12,605 bases of DNA from Rhodospirillaceae bacterium (GTDB taxonomy: Bacteria; Pseudomonadota; Alphaproteobacteria; Rhodospirillales; Magnetospirillaceae): assembly GCA_030151865.1 (NCBI GenBank), contig JASLCK010000405.1, positions 1-12,605 of the forward strand, written 5' to 3'. Shown here piece by piece: positions 8,199 to 12,605 of this stretch. The translations under genes and the position numbers were made by a program. Each line of letters starts with the position of its first letter. The first letter of the stretch is position 1. Under the pieces are notes generated by a model that worked only from the letters and a program-made list of their open reading frames with translations, had not been told where the DNA came from and ran no database searches.

Positions 8199-8226
8199 AA
8201 TTTAATCTGATTTTTAAAAGGCTTAA
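8199..8226 (-). promoter_or_regulatory. Possible promoter of the binding protein-kinase operon
   Basis: In an AT-rich island of the 120-base gap, the minus strand shows TTAAGC (8226-8221) and TAAATT (8204-8199) separated by 16 bases, about 80 bases ahead of the ATG at 8119. The match to a sigma-70 promoter is only moderate. The island is the most AT-rich patch in this part of the window, which is the main support. Confidence 0.25.
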
Positions 8227-8244
8227 CACCTTTGGCCTATCAGA
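8206..8244 (-). other. Two-part inverted repeat at the end of the GGDEF-EAL gene
   Basis: An outer 6-bp stem (TCTGAT/ATCAGA, 8206-8211 with 8239-8244) encloses an inner 5-bp stem (AAAGG/CCTTT, 8217-8221 with 8229-8233), with AT-rich internal loops. The gene's stop codon lies in the outer stem. It could act as a weak transcript-end hairpin, but it lacks a GC-rich stem and a clear T-run. Confidence 0.3.
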
Positions 8245-10294
8245 CGGAAGCCAGGGCAGGCTGGCCGATGGGGGTGGTTTTGGCGCTGGTTTTCGTCAGC
8301 GGCGGGGCCAAGCCGCGCCCGCGCAGCCATTCGTCGAATTGGGCGGGCGGCAGCGGCTTGGCGAAATAATAGCCCTGAGCGGCGTCGCAGGCGCAGGAAT
8401 GCAGGAAACCCAACTGTCCTTCAGTTTCCACCCCTTCGGCCACCAGCCCCAGCCCCAAGACATTGGCCATGGCGATGATGGTGCGGATGATTTCGGCGTC
8501 GCCCTTGTCGGATTCGATGTCCTTGACGAAGGAGCGGTCGATTTTCAGGGTCGAAATCGGCAATTGCCGCAGATAATTGAGGTTGGAATAGCCGGTGCCG
8601 AAATCGTCGATGGCGATGGAAAAACCGTAATCGCGCAGGCGGCACAGATATTCGATGGTGCGGTCGGGGTCCTGCATCACCGTGGCTTCGGTCAGTTCGA
8701 TTTCCAACAAGCGGGGCGGCACGCCTGCGGCTTCCACCACGGCGATGATGTCATCGACGGCCGAGGCATTGCGGAAATGCCGCGGCGACAGGTTGATCGC
8801 CACATGCACGTCGGGCAATCCGGCAGCGCGCCAGCGCAGGATTTGCGCGCAGGCTTCCTTGAGCACCCATTCGCCGATCAGGATGATCAGGTCGCTTTCC
8901 TCGGCCACCGGGATGAATTGGTCGGGCGGCACCAGGCCGTCGCCGGGGCGGCGCCAGCGCACCAGGGCTTCGACCCCGATCAGGCGGCCATCGGCGATAC
9001 CGACCTTGGGCTGGTAATGCAGCTCCAACTCGTTTTGGGTGATGCCGTTGCGCAGCGCCGCTTCCACTTCCAGGCGGCGATAGGCCCGCAGGTTCATCGC
9101 CTCGTTAAAGAAGTGCAGGGTGTTGCGGCCCGCCCCCTTGGCTTCGAACAGGGCCAGATCGGCGTTTTTCATCAAGGCGGTGACGTCGCGGCCATCTTGC
9201 GGGTAAAGGCTGATGCCGATCGATCCGCCGACCCGCAGCAAATTGTCGCCCAGGGTGATGGGCTGGCCGATGATGTCGATCAGCTTTTCGGCAACGCTCG
9301 ACGCTTCGCCGGGGCCGCTGACATTTTCCAAAACCACGACGAATTCGTCGCCGCCCCAGCGGGCCACGGTGTCCATGGTGCGCACCGCGCGGACCATGCG
9401 GTCGGCGATCACCTTTAACAGTGCGTCGCCCACTTCGTGGCCCAGGCTTTCGTTGATGACCTTGAAGTTGTCCACGTCGGTGAACAGCACGGCGATGCCG
9501 CGCCCCTGGCGTTCGGCCACGGTGATGGCGTGGTTCAACCGGTCTTCCAGCAGGCGGCGGTTGGGCAGGCCGGTCAGGGTGTCGTGATAGGCGATGTGGT
9601 GAATGTCGCGCTGGCGCTGGTCGATCTCGGTCAGCAGCCGGTTATAGGCGGTCACCACGTCGCCCAGTTCGTCCTCGCCCCGCCAGGTCAGCGGCTGGCG
9701 GCTTTCCGCCTGGGCGTTCAGCAGCAGGGAGTTTTGCAGGCGGCGCAGCGGATCGGCGACCATGCGGCGCACCGAAACCAACACGGTGGCCCCCAGCAGC
9801 AAAAAGACCAGCCCCAGCACCACCAGCCCGCCGACTTTCTCGGTGGCGATCTGGCGCAGCACAAAGCCGTCATGGAAGCGCACCGTCAGTTGCCCGACCG
9901 GGTAATCCCCGTCCTTGGTGCGCTTTACCAGGGGGGTCTGGCGGATGAAGCTTTCCTGATAGCCGTCGATCTGCTGGCCCACCGCATGGGCGATCACCGC
10001 CCCCTGGGCGTCGCGCAGTTCTGCCGACAGCAGTTCGGGTACATCCTGATAGCCCTGGAAAACCTGGGTGAGGGTGTCGTTGTCGAATTCCCACACCGGT
10101 TTGATCAGGGCCGGGCCTTGGGTCAGGGTAAAGCTGTCCAGGCGGGCCTTGAGCGCGATGATGCGGTTTTCGTGGGCATAGGATTCGAACGTCAAGAACA
10201 TGGTCACCGCGCCCAGCATCATGCAGGGCAGGATAACCGCCAGAAGCTTGGCGCCGATCTTGCGGCGGAAGCGGGCCAGGGGCAGAGGTGACAT
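8240..10294 (-). CDS. Transmembrane GGDEF-EAL c-di-GMP enzyme with periplasmic sensor domain
   Basis: This 684-residue inner-membrane protein could both make and degrade cyclic di-GMP. TM1 is about 15-36. A periplasmic domain of about 115 residues (37-153, Cache-like in size) leads to TM2 (about 154-175) and HAMP (about 176-230). The GGDEF domain (about 231-393) has an intact GGDEF at 314-318 and an RTMD inhibitory I-site at 305-308, five residues upstream. The EAL domain (about 405-660) keeps the catalytic set: EAL at 442-444, E536 in ELTE, D563/D564 in IDDFGTGYS, K584 in LKIDRSF, and E620 in AEGVET. Both activities are therefore plausible. The ATG lies 7 bases after the stop of the PhnD-like gene, whose last codons supply a GGAG, so the two are almost certainly co-transcribed. 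The layout matches Vibrio NspS-MbaA, where a binding protein controls a GGDEF-EAL partner. Its activity state and ligand are unknown. Confidence 0.95.
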   Translation of the reverse strand: MSPLPLARFRRKIGAKLLAVILPCMMLGAVTMFLTFESYAHENRIIALKARLDSFTLTQGPALIKPVWEFDNDTLTQVFQGYQDVPELLSAELRDAQGAVIAHAVGQQIDGYQESFIRQTPLVKRTKDGDYPVGQLTVRFHDGFVLRQIATEKVGGLVVLGLVFLLLGATVLVSVRRMVADPLRRLQNSLLLNAQAESRQPLTWRGEDELGDVVTAYNRLLTEIDQRQRDIHHIAYHDTLTGLPNRRLLEDRLNHAITVAERQGRGIAVLFTDVDNFKVINESLGHEVGDALLKVIADRMVRAVRTMDTVARWGGDEFVVVLENVSGPGEASSVAEKLIDIIGQPITLGDNLLRVGGSIGISLYPQDGRDVTALMKNADLALFEAKGAGRNTLHFFNEAMNLRAYRRLEVEAALRNGITQNELELHYQPKVGIADGRLIGVEALVRWRRPGDGLVPPDQFIPVAEESDLIILIGEWVLKEACAQILRWRAAGLPDVHVAINLSPRHFRNASAVDDIIAVVEAAGVPPRLLEIELTEATVMQDPDRTIEYLCRLRDYGFSIAIDDFGTGYSNLNYLRQLPISTLKIDRSFVKDIESDKGDAEIIRTIIAMANVLGLGLVAEGVETEGQLGFLHSCACDAAQGYYFAKPLPPAQFDEWLRGRGLAPPLTKTSAKTTPIGQPALASV

Positions 10295-10301
10295 CGTCAG
10301 G

Positions 10302-11348
10302 CTACTCCGAAACCTGGGCCGACAGGCCGTTGTTCAAATTAAATAAATCGTGTTCCAACGTCGCCAGACGGCGGGCTTTTTCTTCAGGGCTCAACGTGGT
10401 GTCGCTTTCCACCCGCAGGCGCTGGGCGAACAGTTCCATCTTGCGCACCGGCAGCAGATGGCGGTCGTCGGTCAGGCTGAACGAGCCGACCGAAAGCGCG
10501 CGCAGCACGTCGCGTTCATGCGCCAGTTTTTGTGCACTTTTGCCCGGCGCGGGCTGGCCATAGGACAGGAAAAAGGCGCGGATCGCCTGTTTGGTGTCGT
10601 CGGGCAAGTCCTTACGCCAGACCAACGGGTCCGACGGGATCAGGGGCGAGCGCCAGATTATCCGCAACGAAGAGGCTTCGCGCGGATGGTTGGCGGTCAA
10701 TTGCTCCAGCGTGGTGCTGGACATCACCCCGACGTCGGCGCGGCCTTCGGCCACGGCCAGGAAATTGGCTTCGTGATTGCCGCGCAAGACCCGCTTGAAC
10801 AGACGTTCGGGGTTCTGGTCGGGGCCGAACAGATGGGCCATCGGCACCACATAGCCGGATGTCGAATTGGGATCGCCCAAGGCCAGGGTCAGCTTGCCCG
10901 CCGACAACAGCATGTCCTGGGCCGAATTGATCGGGGATTTGACCGGCACCACCAGCAGGGAATAATAACCCGCCAAACCGTTGGGATCGGTGAGCTTGGC
11001 GAACACCTCGCCCCGCGCATGGTCAACCGCCTGAATTGCCGATTTGTTGCCGAACCAGGCCAATTGCACTTTACCCGACCGCAAGGCCCAGACCATGCCG
11101 GCATAATCGGATGCGTTTTCGGCGCTGACCGGTGCGCCGATGCTGCGGGCCATATCGGCCAAAAGCGGCGTCCAACGGCTTTCCAGTTCCTGCGGCGACA
11201 TGCTGCCGATCAGGCCGAAATGCAGCGGAGTCGGATCAGGTCCGGCCAGGGCCGGGCCACCCGCCAGCATGATCAGCCCCGCCGCCGCCCCGCAGACAAT
11301 GGCGGGCAGCCGCTTCAGCCGAAAAATGATGGCGCTTCGCAGCCCCAT
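10302..11348 (-). CDS. PhnD-family phosphonate/phosphite-type periplasmic binding protein (orphan, sensor-associated)
   Basis: This is a secreted binding protein of 348 residues with a signal peptide (hydrophobic core about 14-32, likely cut after A-L-A at 35). It follows E. coli PhnD closely over the whole mature length: LHFGLIGSMSPQELESRW, SDYAGMVWALRSGKVQLAWFGN (80-101), GDPNSTSGY (158-166, the anion-binding STS), GNHEANFLAVAEGRADV (190-206), IIWRSPLIPSDPLVWRKDLP (230-249), and the helical C-terminus ending LNNGLSAQ. PhnD binds phosphonates for PhnCDE import, but no phnC, phnE or C-P lyase gene is present. The next gene, 7 bases on, is a membrane GGDEF-EAL protein. PhnD-family proteins can also act as sensors, as AioX does for arsenite with AioS. 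I infer a signalling role here, with a phosphonate, phosphite or similar oxyanion as candidate ligand. AAAGGG lies 5 bases before the ATG. Confidence 0.93.
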   Translation of the reverse strand: MGLRSAIIFRLKRLPAIVCGAAAGLIMLAGGPALAGPDPTPLHFGLIGSMSPQELESRWTPLLADMARSIGAPVSAENASDYAGMVWALRSGKVQLAWFGNKSAIQAVDHARGEVFAKLTDPNGLAGYYSLLVVPVKSPINSAQDMLLSAGKLTLALGDPNSTSGYVVPMAHLFGPDQNPERLFKRVLRGNHEANFLAVAEGRADVGVMSSTTLEQLTANHPREASSLRIIWRSPLIPSDPLVWRKDLPDDTKQAIRAFFLSYGQPAPGKSAQKLAHERDVLRALSVGSFSLTDDRHLLPVRKMELFAQRLRVESDTTLSPEEKARRLATLEHDLFNLNNGLSAQVSE

Positions 11349-11386
11349 GATGACCCTTTAACTCTGTTCAAACGCGCTCAAAACGG

Positions 11387-11430
11387 CAAAGACGGCTTCG
11401 TGCATCCAGCGATACCCAAGACCGTCTTTG
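11387..11430. repeat. Perfect 9-bp inverted repeat upstream of the PhnD-like gene
   Basis: CAAAGACGG (11387-11395) is perfectly repeated in reverse complement as CCGTCTTTG (11422-11430) across a 26-base spacer. It lies 39-82 bases ahead of the PhnD-like ATG, inside the probable untranslated leader or promoter. It could be an operator or a leader hairpin. Confidence 0.45.
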
Positions 11431-11446
11431 ACGACGGGATACTAAA

Positions 11447-11470
11447 CACGCCATGGCCGTATACGGCGTG
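11447..11470. promoter_or_regulatory. Nested palindromes, possible operator upstream of the PhnD-like gene
   Basis: A perfect 12-bp palindrome, GCCGTATACGGC (11456-11467), sits inside a second inverted repeat, CACGCC (11447-11452) with GGCGTG (11465-11470). The site is about 100-120 bases ahead of the PhnD-like start. Position and symmetry suit a dimeric regulator. No regulator family can be named from it. Confidence 0.4.
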
Positions 11471-11506
11471 ACGGTTGTGTTAATGTTTTTGCATTTGGGA
11501 CGCATT

Positions 11507-11586
11507 CCAGACCGAAAGTGGGCCAGACCGAAAGTGGGCCAGACCCAAAGCGGGCCAGACCCAAAGCGGGCCAGACCCAAAGCGGG
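11507..11586. repeat. Five tandem copies of a 16-bp unit
   Basis: Two copies of CCAGACCGAAAGTGGG (11507-11538) are followed without gap by three copies of CCAGACCCAAAGCGGG (11539-11586). The two versions differ at two positions. The array begins 11 bases after the stop codon of the CBS-GGDEF gene and lies about 160 bases ahead of the PhnD-like start. A 16-bp period shifts the frame with every copy, which speaks against a coding role. Confidence 0.95.
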
Positions 11587-11597
11587 TGGTTGGGCTG

Positions 11598-12605
11598 TCA
11601 CACCAATGCGGGAGCCTGTTCGGAAACCTGTTCCGAGGTCTGCTCGGTTCCCGGCAAAAAAGCCAGGGCCAGCTTGTCGGGGGAATGTTTGGCGGCTTTC
11701 TTTTTGCCCGCGATCAGGCTGCTGATGTCATCGACACTGCCGCTTTTGGCTCCCATCGGCAGATGCAGCAACACGGCGCTGGCCGACAGCAGGGGAAATT
11801 GCTTGGGTGTGCCGTCGCGGTCCTGGGCGGTGATGAAGCCGCGCGCCCGTGTTTCCGTGTCATAGAAGCTTTCGGCGTCCGAGGCGAACTGGCGGATCAG
11901 TCCAGCGACGGTGCGTCGTCCCTCCGCCTCGCCGCAGTCCGACAGGCCGAGGAAAAAGTCGTCGCCGCCGATATGGCCCAGGAACCAGCTTTGCGGGTTG
12001 GCCCCTTTGCGCAACAATTCGGCGAACAGCAAAATGGCCCGGTCGCCCTGACGAAAGCCGTAGGTGTCGTTGAACGGCTTGAAATTGTCGAAGTCGATAT
12101 AGGCCAGCACCGCTTCCTCGGCCGAGGCGATGCGGGCCCCCACATATTCGGTGATCACCGCATTGCCCGGCAGCTTGGTCAGCGGGTTTTCGTCGCGTGC
12201 CCGGGCCAGGGTCTTTTCGTGCATGGCGCGGATGATCGAGCGGGCCGACAAAAAGCCGCGATAGACCATCTGTTCGGTAATCAGCAATCCTTCGGTGGCG
12301 TCGATGGCCGAATAAATGGCCATCATCTGATCCAGCGGCGTGCCGATGTCGGTGATCGGGCAGCGCACCAGAAAGTCGCGCGGACTGCGGCCCAACGCCT
12401 TGTTGGAGATCAGATCCTTGCCAAAGGCGGAATAGGCGTAATTCTTCATGTCGCGTTCGCGCAAAATTCCCAGCGGCTGTCCGGCATGATCCACCACCGG
12501 CAGAAAGGATTCGTTGGGATTGCGGGCAAAGCGGTCGAACACCTTGTTCATCGGGGTGTCGATGCGGATGGCGGGCACCAGTTCCAATTGCTGGGCGATC
12601 CAGCG
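11598..12605 (-). CDS. CBS-pair and GGDEF-domain protein, 5' end beyond the window
   Basis: The reading frame is open to the window edge, so 335 C-terminal residues are visible and the start lies outside. A tandem CBS pair comes first (about residues 12-55, with ESFLPVVDHAGQPLGILRERDM, and about 75-125, with GLLITEQMVYRGFLSARSIIRAM). A diguanylate cyclase-like domain follows from about residue 140: NPLTKLPGN, then AYIDFDNFKPFNDTYGFRQGD, then GGDDF in place of GGDEF. No RxxD inhibitory site precedes GGDDF. The C-terminal part (GFITAQDRDGTPKQFPLL, then a Lys-rich tail) matches the GGDEF domain of the EAL-CBS-GGDEF family as I know it, so an EAL domain may lie upstream. CBS pairs usually bind adenine nucleotides. 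With GGDDF the domain may be active or only a GTP-binding regulator. It is separated from the PhnD-like gene by 249 bases with repeats, so co-transcription is uncertain. Confidence 0.9.
   Translation of the reverse strand, partial: RWIAQQLELVPAIRIDTPMNKVFDRFARNPNESFLPVVDHAGQPLGILRERDMKNYAYSAFGKDLISNKALGRSPRDFLVRCPITDIGTPLDQMMAIYSAIDATEGLLITEQMVYRGFLSARSIIRAMHEKTLARARDENPLTKLPGNAVITEYVGARIASAEEAVLAYIDFDNFKPFNDTYGFRQGDRAILLFAELLRKGANPQSWFLGHIGGDDFFLGLSDCGEAEGRRTVAGLIRQFASDAESFYDTETRARGFITAQDRDGTPKQFPLLSASAVLLHLPMGAKSGSVDDISSLIAGKKKAAKHSPDKLALAFLPGTEQTSEQVSEQAPALV

Noticed and set aside
7055..11348. Parts of ABC import operons
   Set aside because: Both binding proteins lack any permease or ATPase gene on either side. 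Each is followed within 10 bases by a signalling gene.
11507..11586. CRISPR array
   Set aside because: The 16-bp units are directly adjacent, with no unique spacers and no cas genes.

Overview
The window is GC-rich, densely coded, single-copy chromosomal-type DNA. Its protein families, codon use and lack of phage or transposon genes suggest a free-living alphaproteobacterium. A Rhodospirillales member such as a Magnetospirillum relative is my best guess, from general resemblance only. Eight protein-coding genes are supported. Seven lie on the minus strand and only the LysR regulator lies on the plus strand. I see no rRNA, tRNA, CRISPR array, insertion sequence or integrase.

Left part (1-2490): an MFS exporter (minus) and a CrgA-type LysR regulator (plus) diverge from a short shared control region. 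That region carries a clean ATAC-N7-GTAT LysR-type operator. The LysR gene ends at an imperfect palindrome, followed by a strong bidirectional terminator shared with the convergent chemoreceptor gene.

Middle part (2490-8119): read in the minus direction, an AapJ-like periplasmic amino-acid-binding protein is followed at once by a hybrid sensor histidine kinase, and then by a Cache-domain methyl-accepting chemotaxis protein. The kinase has a long all-helical, TorS-like periplasmic region. The binding protein and the kinase are in the same reading frame, separated by one amber codon and three further codons. No ABC permease or ATPase gene accompanies the binding protein.

Right part (8240-12605): read in the minus direction, a PhnD-type phosphonate/phosphite-family binding protein is followed 7 bases later by a two-TM GGDEF-EAL protein with all key motifs intact. 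Again there are no transporter partners. Upstream of them is the 3' part of a CBS-GGDEF gene that runs off the window edge. The 249-base gap between them holds five tandem copies of a 16-bp unit and two inverted repeats.

The main theme is two separate 'orphan solute-binding protein + membrane signalling protein' modules side by side, one feeding phosphorelay and one feeding c-di-GMP. They sit beside a chemoreceptor and a second c-di-GMP enzyme. Known parallels are TorT/TorS, AioX/AioS and NspS/MbaA. The pairing here is inferred from gene order and domain content; the ligands are unknown.
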